From: Acidobacteria bacterium Mor1
GTDB lineage: Bacteria; Acidobacteriota; Polarisedimenticolia; Polarisedimenticolales; Polarisedimenticolaceae
Assembly (NCBI GenBank): GCA_001664505.1
Contig: CP011806.1
Location: 3,822,815-3,886,814 of the forward strand
Direction: 5' to 3'
DNA length: 64,000 bases
The notes beneath the pieces are model-generated. The model saw nothing but the letters and a program-made list of their open reading frames with translations, searched no databases and was not told where the DNA came from. This document shows positions 1-8,549 of the stretch, piece after piece. Numbering within the stretch: position 1 is the stretch's first letter; each line of letters begins with the position of its first letter. Position numbers and translations under genes: made by a program.

Positions 1-1
1 G

Positions 2-1645
2 TCGGAGCGAGATGCCTCGATGTACTTCTACGAGAACGGCAACAACACCGGCAACTACCTGCGCTGGGACGATGTCCGCGCGGATACCTGCACGGGTAGC
101 GGAGCTGTGAACTCCGCTTTCGTCTGGAATATCCAGACCGCGACCTCGGCCAACACCGCCTGGATGTTTGCCAATGACAGCGATATCGAGGCGATCATCG
201 ATGACCTTGGCGCGATGCAGATCGACAGCACGCTGACCCAGTCCGGCGCCTGCGATGTGGCCGAGGGCTTCATCGGTTCGGCCGATCTCGACGCCGGGAC
301 CGTGGTGGTGCTCGACCCGAACACCCCCGAGGGTGTAACCCGCGCGACCCGCGCCCTCGATTCCACGGTGGTGGGCATCGTCTCGACCAAGCCGGGCGTG
401 CTCCTCGGCGGACCGACTGCCGATGCGTACCCGGTCTGGGATGAACTGGAACGGGTAAGGGGCGAGTTGTTCGAGGTCCAGGCGGTGATCTCGGCCCGGT
501 CGGCGGCGCCGGGTGCGTCGCACGGCACCGATCTCGACCCGGTTGTTTCGGACACCGGCTCCGAGGAATCGAACGCGAGCCTGGATGCGGAGTCCGCGGG
601 GATGCCCCGGGACCTGGCGCCGATCGACCCCGAGCTCGAGCAGCGTCGAGCCGAGCTGCAGCAGCAGGCGGTGGATCTCGAGGCGCGGCTGGACAGTTGG
701 CGCCGCGGGAACGTCCCGGTGGCGCTGGTCGGCCGGGTGCCGGTCAAGGTCACCGGCGCCGTGCAGCAAGGGGAGTACCTGACCAGCAGCGACCTCGCCG
801 GATTCGGCATGGCGTTGCGTCAACCGGGTCCCTACTTCGCGGTGGCGATGGAGTCCTCCTCAGGGGGCGAGCGCAAGATCCTGGCGTTGATCCAGCAGGG
901 CTGGTACGGCGGCACGGGTTCGGAACCGGTGGCGACCTCGCCGTACGACACGCTGAACGCCGATGCCGGCTCCGCTGCCGGATCCGTCGCGACCCTGGCG
1001 CCGGCCGGCGCCGCTGCCGGAGACGGCGTGGCCGCGATGCCGGGGCAGGCTTCCCTGGCGCTCCGCGATCCCAGCGGCGAGCGGGAGGTCTTCCGGGTCG
1101 ACGGCGAGGGCAACGTCTACGCCCGCGGGTCCTTCCGTCCCGCGGCGATGGATCTCGCCGAGTACTTCCCGGTCAGTGAATCGGTGGAGCCCGGCGACCT
1201 GCTGGTGATCGACGCCGAGGGCGACGGCGAATTGAAGCGCAGCGAGACCCCAGGGGACTCGGCGGTGGTCGGCATCGTCTCCTCGATTCCCGGCGTGTTG
1301 CTGGGGCACGGGTTCGATCGGATCCTCGAGGCGGACTCCGAACTCGCGGCCCGCTACGAGTTGGCCCGGCGCACCGGCGACACCGAGACCGCCGAGCTGA
1401 CCTGGCAGGCGCTGATCGAGCGCTTCGAGGAATCCCACGCGGCGGTGGCGATGACGGGCACCGTGCCGCTCAAGGTCGACGCGGCCTTCGGTGCGATTCG
1501 TCCCGGTGACCTGCTGGTCTCCTCGCCGACTCCCGGGCACGCCATGCGCGCCCACGACCCGCGGCCGGGCACGATCATCGGCAAGGCGCTGGGCTCACTC
1601 GAGTCGGGGACCGGAACTATCCGGGTAGTGGTCACCCTGCGCTAG
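2..1645 (+). CDS. Surface/tail-fibre-like protein with duplicated module (5' partial)
   Basis: The reading frame is open from base 2, so the true start lies to the left of the window; the visible part is about 547 residues. Two related modules can be seen. Each has a PGDLLVID-type strand, a near-identical core (VVGIVSTKPGVLLGG and VVGIVSSIPGVLLGH) and a following VPVKV or VPLKV strand leading into a GEYL/GDLL strand. Module 1 carries a charged insert of about 100 residues. Between them is a segment (FRVDGEGNVYARGSF) of the type seen near the C-termini of long secreted bacterial fibre-like proteins. No catalytic motif is recognised. A role in a surface structure is inferred. The stop codon overlaps that of the convergent hydrolase gene. 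Confidence 0.7.
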   Translation, partial: SERDASMYFYENGNNTGNYLRWDDVRADTCTGSGAVNSAFVWNIQTATSANTAWMFANDSDIEAIIDDLGAMQIDSTLTQSGACDVAEGFIGSADLDAGTVVVLDPNTPEGVTRATRALDSTVVGIVSTKPGVLLGGPTADAYPVWDELERVRGELFEVQAVISARSAAPGASHGTDLDPVVSDTGSEESNASLDAESAGMPRDLAPIDPELEQRRAELQQQAVDLEARLDSWRRGNVPVALVGRVPVKVTGAVQQGEYLTSSDLAGFGMALRQPGPYFAVAMESSSGGERKILALIQQGWYGGTGSEPVATSPYDTLNADAGSAAGSVATLAPAGAAAGDGVAAMPGQASLALRDPSGEREVFRVDGEGNVYARGSFRPAAMDLAEYFPVSESVEPGDLLVIDAEGDGELKRSETPGDSAVVGIVSSIPGVLLGHGFDRILEADSELAARYELARRTGDTETAELTWQALIERFEESHAAVAMTGTVPLKVDAAFGAIRPGDLLVSSPTPGHAMRAHDPRPGTIIGKALGSLESGTGTIRVVVTLR

Positions 1646-2940
1646 GGCTTGCGGGCGGAAAGCTCTCGTTCCCGGGCGTGGACCGCATCCCGGATGGCGC
1701 CGAAGCTGCCGTCGGGCAGGTTGCAGAAACCGACGGCCCCGCTGGAAGTAGCCGGATCGAAGTAGAGGAACGAGTAGACCCCGATCGAGCCACCGTTGTG
1801 CAGCCGGTAGCCCTGAGGCGATACGGCCCAGAAGATGCCGACGTCGTAGCTGTCTCCCAGCGGTGAATCGTCGCGACCCTCCGGAAAATAGGTCGGGTCG
1901 AGTCGGGGAGCGAACAGCGTGTCGTAGGCCTCAGGGCTCAGGATCGTGCCGTCGCCGCGACTACCCCGGATCATCTCTCGCAGGTAGCGACTCAGGTCGT
2001 CGATGGTCGACTTGAGATCCCCCGACGGGTAGCCGGTGTACTGGTAGCGCGGGTGCTCGATCGCGTTCCGCGGGGTCTCCCAGTCGTCAGGGCGGTAGAG
2101 GCGGCTGGCAGCAGCCGGATCTACTTCGTCGTAGCGCCAGGTGGTGTGTTCCATGCCCAGGGGTTCGAAGATCTGTTGCCGGGTGTATGCGTCGAAAGGC
2201 AAGCCCGAGCGAATCTCGACGATCAACGCAGCCAGCTCGGATCCCAGGTTCGAGTACTCGTAACGGGTGCCGGGGCGCCAGGGCTGAAAGTTCGATTCGG
2301 TGTACCAGGCCCCGTCGGTGGAAAGGAAGTTGCGCAGGCTTTGCTCGAGAGTCATCGGCCGGCCGAGCCGGTAGTAGGCCAGGTCCTCGTCCATCAGTGC
2401 GGCGGTGGCCGGGTCTGCGTACTCCAGCTCTTCGAGTAGCCGAATGTCCGCCTGGCCGACGTCCTCGGGATCAAAATCGTCGATGAGTGTCGCCGTGTGG
2501 GTTACCAGATGCTCCACGGTGATCGGGACCTGGGGATAGCGCGGATGATCGACGGCGAAGGGCAAGATCGAGTTGACCGGCTCATCCAACGACAGTTTGC
2601 CCTCATCAACCAGCTTCATCAACGCCACGCCGATGAAGGTCTTGGAGATCGAGGCGATGATGTGCACGGTGCCCGGAGTGAATGGGCGCCGAGCCTCGGT
2701 GTCGGCGAACCCGAAGCCGTCGCGATAGATCTCACCGTCGGCATCGACGATCGCCACGGCGGCCCCGGGGATCACGCTCTCGCCGACGAGCCGACGCAGT
2801 TGCAGGGAGAGTGCTTCGAGACCTTCCTTGTCGGTGGCCGGCTTCGAGGCAGGTTCCGAGTCGCGCTCCGACGAATCAGGGGCGCATGCCACGCAGAACA
2901 AGGCAAGGATCGTCGCTACGGTGATCGAGATACGTCTCAC
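1642..2940 (-). CDS. Beta-lactamase-family serine hydrolase, exported
   Basis: A 432-residue protein of the class C beta-lactamase / penicillin-binding-protein-like hydrolase family. All three active-site elements are visible: SISK (SxxK nucleophile motif), YSN (YxN) and HNGG in the position of the KTG box. Family members act as esterases, D-amino-peptidases or beta-lactamases, and the substrate cannot be told from sequence. The N-terminus is a signal peptide ending in CVAC, a plausible but imperfect lipobox, so it may be a lipoprotein. The GTG start at 2940 is chosen because a GGGAGG Shine-Dalgarno sits just upstream and the signal peptide begins there; an upstream extension would overlap the DUF2007 gene. 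Confidence 0.88.
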   Translation of the reverse strand: MRRISITVATILALFCVACAPDSSERDSEPASKPATDKEGLEALSLQLRRLVGESVIPGAAVAIVDADGEIYRDGFGFADTEARRPFTPGTVHIIASISKTFIGVALMKLVDEGKLSLDEPVNSILPFAVDHPRYPQVPITVEHLVTHTATLIDDFDPEDVGQADIRLLEELEYADPATAALMDEDLAYYRLGRPMTLEQSLRNFLSTDGAWYTESNFQPWRPGTRYEYSNLGSELAALIVEIRSGLPFDAYTRQQIFEPLGMEHTTWRYDEVDPAAASRLYRPDDWETPRNAIEHPRYQYTGYPSGDLKSTIDDLSRYLREMIRGSRGDGTILSPEAYDTLFAPRLDPTYFPEGRDDSPLGDSYDVGIFWAVSPQGYRLHNGGSIGVYSFLYFDPATSSGAVGFCNLPDGSFGAIRDAVHARERELSARKP

Positions 2941-3013
2941 GGCGGCCTCCCTCCCACGAGCCCTTCGGGCTTCGGGCGAGAGAACGCTGCGACAAGACAG
3001 AAGGTTGCGAACC

Positions 3014-3331
3014 CTAGGCCGGGCTGGTCTCGTTGGGCCGGTAGGCGCCGCAATTCCAGCACTGTCCGAAGTTGGCCTCGACGGTCTCGTTGCACTCGGC
3101 GCAGACCCAGTCTTCTCCCTCGTCGGGGATTCCGTCCTTGATGATCCGTCGCGCCTCTTCGACCCGGTCATCCTCGACCCACAGCTCGACCCACGCTTCG
3201 ATCGGAGGTACCTCGCCCGCCGCCGCACGCAGATGATCGCCTCGCACCTCGCAGACGATGCCCTGGGCTTCCAGCACATTCTTCAGGTTGTGTACCGGCG
3301 CGCCGGTCATGGCGCTGAATACCTTGACCAT
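3014..3331 (-). CDS. DUF2007 protein with C-terminal zinc ribbon
   Basis: A 105-residue protein. The first ~70 residues match the DUF2007 'putative signal transducing protein' pattern (xxVFSAMTGAPVHNLKNVLEAQGI, then an acidic, helix-forming stretch). The C-terminus is a zinc ribbon with CAEC and CWNC knuckles. No enzymatic function is known for the family. An AAGGGAGG Shine-Dalgarno precedes the ATG. The gene lies 73 bp upstream of the serine hydrolase on the same strand and could be cotranscribed with it. Confidence 0.85.
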   Translation of the reverse strand: MVKVFSAMTGAPVHNLKNVLEAQGIVCEVRGDHLRAAAGEVPPIEAWVELWVEDDRVEEARRIIKDGIPDEGEDWVCAECNETVEANFGQCWNCGAYRPNETSPA

Positions 3332-3354
3332 GTTGGCCTCCCTTCACTACTCCG

Positions 3355-3360
3355 ATTATA
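3355..3360 (-). promoter_or_regulatory. Candidate -10 box for the DUF2007 gene
   Basis: The minus strand reads TATAAT, a perfect sigma-70 -10 hexamer, 24 bases upstream of the ATG at 3331 and just past the end of the preceding outer-membrane protein gene. No convincing -35 box is seen at 16-18 bp, so this is only a candidate. Confidence 0.4.
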
Positions 3361-3375
3361 CCGGGAGGCGCCGGT

Positions 3376-4605
3376 CTAGAAGTAGCGGGCGAAGCGCAGG
3401 GTCAGGAAACTGTCCTGCTCGAAGAACACCAGCGGGTTCTCGGGATCGACGCTCGAGAACCAGCGGGCCTCGGCCTCGATCTTGAACCGGTCACCCAGCC
3501 GCCGCTCGAACTCCAGCAGCCCGGCGATCGAGCCGTCGCCGGCGTCGACGATCACTCCCCCAAGCACCGAGGTGTCCTGGGTGTCGTTCCGGGCCCAGCG
3601 GGCGCCGACGAAGTAGTCATCCTCGGAGACGGTAAAGGGCGCGATGAGGTCCCGGTCGTCCCACAGGTATTCCAGCAGCACGCCCAGGTCCGAGGCCCCT
3701 CCGCCGAGCTGGTAGAAGGTGTACTCGAAGCCGGCGACGGCGGCGGCAAAGTCCCGGCCCTGCCCCTGGCGGCCGATGGTCTCGAGCTTCCACAGCCACG
3801 CCTCGCGGGTGTACTGCAGGTCGACGCCCAGCTGGTGGATCACGTCGTAGGCCGGCCTTAGCGCCACGAAGGTGGAGGGATCTCCCGCTGCCGGCACCGG
3901 CACGAAGCGGGGCTCCCGCCCGGTGCCGTGGAACCAGGAGACGCCGACGTCCCAGTCGCCGAAGTAGTGAGACCAGCGCAGCGCACCGTCGATACGTTCG
4001 TCCTCGGCGCCCGAGGTGTAGAGCGGGTCATCGGTATCGACGACCAGGGGAAAGCGCAGCCGTCCCTCTTCGCCGGGGAAGGTCCGTTCGCGGAAACCCG
4101 GCAGCAGGAAGGCCTCGACCCGGCCCCAGCTACGTTGGGTCGCCGCCAGGATCATCGGCTGGCCCAGCCGGTCCTCCTCGTCGATGTCCTCGACGAAGTC
4201 CACCTGATTGATCACGTCGACCAGGTGCCGGGATTCGGTGACCCCCCAGAAGACCTTGTTGACGCCGGCCAGCAGTTCCCACTCGTCGAAGATCCACTGG
4301 ATGTACCCTTCGCGCAGATCGAAGTGGGTCCGTTCGTCGTCCCGTTCGTCCAGCCGGAAGAAGGGGGCGAAGCGTACCTGGCGCTTGCGGTCCTCGGATT
4401 CCCATTCCCATTCAGGGCGCAGCACCAACGAGCCCTGGCTGTTGCCCTCCTGGCCGGGAACGGCCGGGTCCTCGTTGAACAGGCGCCACTCGAGATCGAC
4501 GGACCCGGAGAGGTCGGTCTCGCCGGCGACGGCGACGAGGGGGTGAGGTGCCGCCGCCAGCGAAACCAGCGCCCACAGGGCGCATGCTCGAATCAGGGTG
4601 CGCAA
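3376..4605 (-). CDS. Outer-membrane beta-barrel protein of the RND export operon
   Basis: A 409-residue protein with an N-terminal signal peptide (hydrophobic stretch then VAVAGE) and a body of alternating amphipathic strands ending in an aromatic residue (LRFARYF), typical of an outer-membrane barrel. It is last in a minus-strand operon after the TetR, MMPL/RND and LolA-like genes. This RND + LolA-like + barrel grouping recurs in bacteria and suggests transport of a lipid or hydrophobic compound across the envelope. The start is TTG at 4605, one base beyond the stop of the upstream gene, implying translational coupling. No TolC-like coiled coil is present, so it is not a classical efflux channel. 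Confidence 0.75.
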   Translation of the reverse strand: MRTLIRACALWALVSLAAAPHPLVAVAGETDLSGSVDLEWRLFNEDPAVPGQEGNSQGSLVLRPEWEWESEDRKRQVRFAPFFRLDERDDERTHFDLREGYIQWIFDEWELLAGVNKVFWGVTESRHLVDVINQVDFVEDIDEEDRLGQPMILAATQRSWGRVEAFLLPGFRERTFPGEEGRLRFPLVVDTDDPLYTSGAEDERIDGALRWSHYFGDWDVGVSWFHGTGREPRFVPVPAAGDPSTFVALRPAYDVIHQLGVDLQYTREAWLWKLETIGRQGQGRDFAAAVAGFEYTFYQLGGGASDLGVLLEYLWDDRDLIAPFTVSEDDYFVGARWARNDTQDTSVLGGVIVDAGDGSIAGLLEFERRLGDRFKIEAEARWFSSVDPENPLVFFEQDSFLTLRFARYF

Positions 4606-4606
4606 A

Positions 4607-5413
4607 CTAGCGGGCCCGGCTGAGCACGCCCTTGACGAAATCCTTATCCGCCAGGCCCGTGCCGAACTCGTAGTCGTCGTAGCGAAGATCGGTGCTCTTG
4701 CCGGTCTTGTGGTTCTGCATCCTCAGCAGGTGCGAACGCCAGTAGTCGCCGTAGGCGCGGTACTCGCTGAGCTCGAGGGTCTTGAGCAGGTCCCCGCGCC
4801 GGTCGTAGAACTCGACCTTGCGCACCTGGAAGTCCTTGGTGTCGATCCAGGAAATTTGCTTGGTGTACCCCGAGTGCTCGTAGCGCGGCGTGCGCTCGAC
4901 CACGTCGCAGGTCATGTCGCCGCAGGCCTCCTGGCGCAGGAACTTGTAGGTGAACTTGTTCAGCTCGAGGGCGGTGAAGTCCTCGAAGGCGAACTCACTG
5001 CCGACGAAGGGGCCGGACTTGTTGACCGACGAGATGCGCTTGACCCGTTTCAGCGCCGGCAGGAACAGCCACTGATCGTCGGGCTCCAGAATGCGGGCGT
5101 GGGACAGTAGCGCCGTACCGTCGATGTCGGCGGGGCTGTCGAACACGATCAGGCTCTTGTCCCCCATCTGCTCGTCGGCGATCTCGAGGGTGGCCAGGGT
5201 CAGGCTGCGCTCGGTCTCCTTCCCCGCCTTGTTGCGCAGCACCATGGTCATCTGGACCCGGCTGTCGCCGAATCCACGGTCGCTGCGGTCACTGCGGGCG
5301 GCGATCTCGAACCCCTGTTCTTCGGGCGTGGCCGCCGCGGCTGCCGCAGGAAGCAGGAGCGCAACGGTCAGCAGCAGGGCGGTCAACTCAGGACGCGGTC
5401 GCGAGGGCTTCAT
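4607..5413 (-). CDS. Outer membrane lipoprotein-sorting (LolA-like) periplasmic protein
   Basis: A 268-residue protein with a signal peptide (LLLTVALLLPAAAAAA) followed by a LolA-like half-barrel of the type annotated 'outer membrane lipoprotein-sorting protein'. Recognisable parts are the segment DQWLFLPALKRVKRIS and the later strand pair YTKQISWIDTKDFQVRKVEFYD. These proteins are encoded beside MMPL/RND transporters and are thought to carry a hydrophobic ligand in the periplasm. The gene overlaps the upstream transporter gene by 26 bp and is nearly contiguous with the barrel gene, so all three are very likely one transcript. Confidence 0.85.
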   Translation of the reverse strand: MKPSRPRPELTALLLTVALLLPAAAAAATPEEQGFEIAARSDRSDRGFGDSRVQMTMVLRNKAGKETERSLTLATLEIADEQMGDKSLIVFDSPADIDGTALLSHARILEPDDQWLFLPALKRVKRISSVNKSGPFVGSEFAFEDFTALELNKFTYKFLRQEACGDMTCDVVERTPRYEHSGYTKQISWIDTKDFQVRKVEFYDRRGDLLKTLELSEYRAYGDYWRSHLLRMQNHKTGKSTDLRYDDYEFGTGLADKDFVKGVLSRAR

Positions 5414-7748
5414 CGCTTTGAACCTCTTTCTTTTTCTTGTGACCCAGCATCAGCAGGGACGGAAGCAGCAGGAAGTCGATGGGCAGGGCGATCAGGATCG
5501 CCATCATGGTCAGGAGCCCCATCTGGGCATTGATCCGGAATGCCGAGAGAGCCAGCACCCCGAAGCCGAAGGCCAGGATGATCGTCGTGGTGATGATCGG
5601 TCGCCCGACCATGCGGAAGGCGTAGCGAATCGCCTCCGGGCGGTCGAACTGTTTCTCTCGCCGGGAGCGCAGGTACTTGGCCAGGAAGTGCACCGTGTCG
5701 TCGACGACGATCCCCAGGGAGGTCGCCGAGACCGTGGCCGCAGCCATGCCCACCTGGCCGACGAACACCGCCCATATACCCAGGGCCACCAGGATCGGCA
5801 GTCCGTTGGGCAGCAGGCTCAGGGTGCCGATACCCAGGCTGCGCAGGGCGATGATCATGATGATCGCGATGAAGATCAGCGCGATCACGTTGCCCCGCAG
5901 CATGCTGTTGATGTTCCGTTCGGAGATGTAGGAGAACATCACCGCGGCGCCGGTGCCCGAGGCGTGCATCGACTCGGGTGCGTTCTCGGCGAGCCAGGCG
6001 TCGTTACGCGCCAGCAGGTTGCGCATCTCGACGGTGGTCGCCTCGCCGACGGTGACCGTCAGCCGGGTCGCCGACTTGTCGATGTTGACCCGGTCGTTGA
6101 GGTCGAGGCCGTAGGGCAGCGAAAGCTCGTAGAGCAGCAGGTACTGGGCCGCGAGCTCCCGGTCCTCGGGGATGCGGTACCAGTTTTCGTCGTCGCCGTG
6201 CATGTTCTTATTCAGCCGCTTGACGATGTCCGAGTAGCTCAACACGTGGGTCACGCCGTCCTGCTCGCGTAGCCACTGAGCATAGGAGTCCAGCGCTTCC
6301 AGGTAGGCGGGCTCGGAGATGCCGCCGGGACCGTCGGCGGGCAGCGAGTACTCGACCCGGTAGAGCCCGCCGAGGTGCTCGTCGGCGAACTCGGCGTCTC
6401 CGCGGAAATCGATACGGTGGTCGAAGTACTTGACCCATTCATCGTTGAGTTCGAGGGTCGGAACCATGGCGACGAAGGCCAGGGAGACCGCAGCGGTCCC
6501 GAACAGGACCCAGCGGTGGTTGCCGGTGACGAAGTCCGCCATCCGCTCCATGAACCCCTCGAAGCCGGCCTCGCGCTCGGTGGAGACCGCGCGCGCCTTG
6601 ATCGGTAACAGCCGGATCACCGCGGGCAGCAGGGTCAGGGAGAACACCAGCGCCCAGCCGATGCCCACCGCGGTGATGTTGCCCAGATCGCGGAACGGGG
6701 GCGCGTCGGAGAAGTTAAGCGCAAGGAAACCCACAATGGTCGTTACGCTGGTGATCACTACCGGCACAAGATTGAGCCGCAGGCTTTCCCGCATCGCCTC
6801 GCGCTTGTCCATGCCCGAGCGCATCAGCGTCAGCATGCTGCTCAGGATGTGCACGCTGTCGGCGATGGCCAGGGTCATGATGATGATCGGAGCCATCACC
6901 GAGATCGGCGTCAGCTTGATGCCGGCCCAGCCGGCGACGCCCAGGGCCGATGCCGCCGAGACCGCGACGACGCTCAGGGTCGCGACGGTTCCGGTGAAGC
7001 TGCGCAGCATGATCACCATGAAGGCGATCAGCACGACGAACATCAGCGGCATCAGGGTCTTCGAGTCGCTCTGCCCCGCTTCGGTGAAGGCGTTGTTGAG
7101 CATCGAGACCCCGGTCAGCACCACCGTGACGTCGGGGAACTCCCGCTCGACCCGGCCGGCCAGCTCCCGGGCGTAGGCCACCGCTTCCGGCACCTCCTTC
7201 AGGCTTTCCTCGGGGTACTGCAGGGTGACGTTGACCGCAGTGGTGGCGGCGTCTCTCGAGAGGAGCTGCCCCTCGATGATCGGCTCGGCCAGGGCGATCG
7301 CCTGTTTTGCTTCCAGTTCGGCGGGGCTCATCGACGCGCCGTCCCGGATCAGATCGTCGACGGTCAGGTCGTCGCCGTCGGCGAAGCTGTGCTGGAAGTT
7401 GGTGACCGAGTCGACCCGCAGCGCGTAGGGAATCTGCCAGGACTCCTCGGTCAGGCGTTCGACGGCGTCGGCCAGGCGCGGCTCGAACATCGTTCCTTCG
7501 GCGGGCCGCAGCACGAACAGGATGTTGTCGTTCTTGGTGTAGTTCCCCTGGAACTCCTCGAAGGTCACGAGCTCCGGGTTCTCCGGGCTGAAGAAGACCC
7601 GGTAGTTGTTGGAGAACTCGAGGAACCGCGCTCCACTCGCGACCAGGGCGACCAGGATCAGCGCCGCGCCGATCACCAGGATCGGGAAGCGGTCGACGAA
7701 GTCGGCAAGGCGCAGGGCGAGTCGATCGGAGGGGCTTTGCTGCTGCAT
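5388..7748 (-). CDS. MMPL/RND-superfamily transporter (HAE3-like)
   Basis: A 786-residue inner-membrane transporter. The layout is one N-terminal membrane helix, a large periplasmic loop, a block of about five helices, a second periplasmic loop and a second helix block, the internally duplicated MMPL architecture. Asp-containing helix 4 motifs are seen in both halves (TLAIADSVHILSS and LGIVVDDTVHFLAKY), consistent with proton coupling. The length fits the HAE3/hopanoid-transporter group, shorter than the ~1000-residue HAE1 drug pumps. A TAAGGAGT Shine-Dalgarno precedes the ATG at 7748. A 16-bp perfect palindrome lies 15 bp upstream of the start, indicating control by the adjacent TetR regulator. 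Confidence 0.9.
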   Translation of the reverse strand: MQQQSPSDRLALRLADFVDRFPILVIGAALILVALVASGARFLEFSNNYRVFFSPENPELVTFEEFQGNYTKNDNILFVLRPAEGTMFEPRLADAVERLTEESWQIPYALRVDSVTNFQHSFADGDDLTVDDLIRDGASMSPAELEAKQAIALAEPIIEGQLLSRDAATTAVNVTLQYPEESLKEVPEAVAYARELAGRVEREFPDVTVVLTGVSMLNNAFTEAGQSDSKTLMPLMFVVLIAFMVIMLRSFTGTVATLSVVAVSAASALGVAGWAGIKLTPISVMAPIIIMTLAIADSVHILSSMLTLMRSGMDKREAMRESLRLNLVPVVITSVTTIVGFLALNFSDAPPFRDLGNITAVGIGWALVFSLTLLPAVIRLLPIKARAVSTEREAGFEGFMERMADFVTGNHRWVLFGTAAVSLAFVAMVPTLELNDEWVKYFDHRIDFRGDAEFADEHLGGLYRVEYSLPADGPGGISEPAYLEALDSYAQWLREQDGVTHVLSYSDIVKRLNKNMHGDDENWYRIPEDRELAAQYLLLYELSLPYGLDLNDRVNIDKSATRLTVTVGEATTVEMRNLLARNDAWLAENAPESMHASGTGAAVMFSYISERNINSMLRGNVIALIFIAIIMIIALRSLGIGTLSLLPNGLPILVALGIWAVFVGQVGMAAATVSATSLGIVVDDTVHFLAKYLRSRREKQFDRPEAIRYAFRMVGRPIITTTIILAFGFGVLALSAFRINAQMGLLTMMAILIALPIDFLLLPSLLMLGHKKKKEVQSDEALATAS

Positions 7749-7763
7749 CGCAGACTCCTTAGT

Positions 7764-7779
7764 TGGAACGATCGTTCCA
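7764..7779. promoter_or_regulatory. Probable TetR operator upstream of the RND operon
   Basis: TGGAACGATCGTTCCA is a perfect 16-bp palindrome between the tetR stop and the transporter start. It matches 13 of 16 bases of the palindrome over the tetR promoter at 8429-8444, the pattern expected for one autoregulated repressor binding both sites. Confidence 0.7.
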
Positions 7780-7817
7780 GATCAGCACAAGGATCGCACC
7801 GTTCGCGTCGGACATGC

Positions 7818-8408
7818 TCAGTCTCGTTGGATCAGTTGAAACACGGACTCCATCACCTTCTGTGCGTTGGCCGGGTCGGGCCGCAGCTTGTGCAGCAGCA
7901 CCAACCCCTGCCCGGTGTGGAGAACCAGACGCGCGGCGACACGAGGATCGACATCGTCGCGGATCTCTTTTTGTTCGCGAGCCTTTTCGAACGCCTTGGT
8001 GAAGGCGTCTTCCAGGGTTCCGAAGTACTGGTTGAGGCACTTGGCCAGTTCGGTATCCGAGGGGTCCATCTGGGCCGTGGCGTTGCCCACCATGCAGCCC
8101 CGCTCGCCCATGGTCTCCAGCCGCTGATGCCAGATGCCGAGGACCTTGCGCATGTTTTCGAGGGCGGAGCCGGGGGCGTGAAGCTGGGCGATCACCGGCC
8201 CCATCACGCCGCAGAAGTAGGCGTTGAGCGCCTCGTGAAACAGCTGCTTCTTGCCGCCGAAGGTGTCGTACAGGCTCTGGCGGCCGATGCCCATCTCGCG
8301 GGTGAGGTCGGCCATGCCGGTGGCTTCGAAGCCCTGCTTCCAGAACACCTCGAGAGCTCGCTCGAGGGCCTGGGCGCGATCGAATTGCTTCTGGGGTCCG
8401 GGAGACAT
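7818..8408 (-). CDS. TetR/AcrR-family transcriptional regulator
   Basis: About 196 residues. The N-terminal DNA-binding domain has the TetR helix-turn-helix (GMADLTREMGIGRQSLYDTFGGKKQLF); the C-terminal ligand domain is of the TetR_C type seen in regulators with the GMVGNATAQ-like segment. It sits directly upstream of and codirectional with the RND exporter operon and is its likely repressor. The ATG at 8408 is preferred over a TTG at 8444. A sigma-70-like promoter (TTGACC-17-TAGATT) ends seven bases before this ATG, and an operator-like palindrome covers the TTG. There is no Shine-Dalgarno, so the message may be leaderless. Confidence 0.88.
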   Translation of the reverse strand: MSPGPQKQFDRAQALERALEVFWKQGFEATGMADLTREMGIGRQSLYDTFGGKKQLFHEALNAYFCGVMGPVIAQLHAPGSALENMRKVLGIWHQRLETMGERGCMVGNATAQMDPSDTELAKCLNQYFGTLEDAFTKAFEKAREQKEIRDDVDPRVAARLVLHTGQGLVLLHKLRPDPANAQKVMESVFQLIQRD

Positions 8409-8415
8409 GCGAGGC

Positions 8416-8444
8416 AATCTAGCCGATCTGGACCGATCGGTCAA
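8416..8444 (-). promoter_or_regulatory. tetR promoter with overlapping operator
   Basis: The minus strand reads TTGACC (8444-8439), a 17-bp spacer, then TAGATT (8421-8416), a good sigma-70 match. The -35 box lies inside the palindrome GACCGATCGGTC (8431-8442; 8429-8444 aligns with the second operator at 7764-7779). Transcription would start at or within a base or two of the ATG at 8408. Autorepression is inferred. Confidence 0.6.
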
Positions 8445-8497
8445 GGATCTATGCCGGGCCCCATTGTCGGGCCCATGGCCGACCGCGCCGCGGACAT

Positions 8498-8522
8498 AAA
8501 AAAAGGCGCCCCGAAGGGCGCC
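8498..8522 (-). terminator. Rho-independent terminator of the RRM gene
   Basis: On the minus strand a 7-bp stem GGCGCCC/GGGCGCC closes a TTCG tetraloop and is followed by seven T's. It lies 28 bp after the stop of the RNA-binding-protein gene. Confidence 0.92.
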
Positions 8523-8549
8523 TTTTGCAGTCTTTATGTGCGTCTGAAC

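Noticed and set aside
2941-3279. N-terminal extension of the serine hydrolase
   Set aside because: It overlaps the DUF2007 gene on the same strand, is Arg/Ser-rich noise, and a GTG with a good Shine-Dalgarno begins the signal peptide at 2940.
8409-8444. TTG start of the TetR gene at 8444
   Set aside because: The TTG is inside the promoter -35 box and operator; the ATG at 8408 is at the predicted transcription start.
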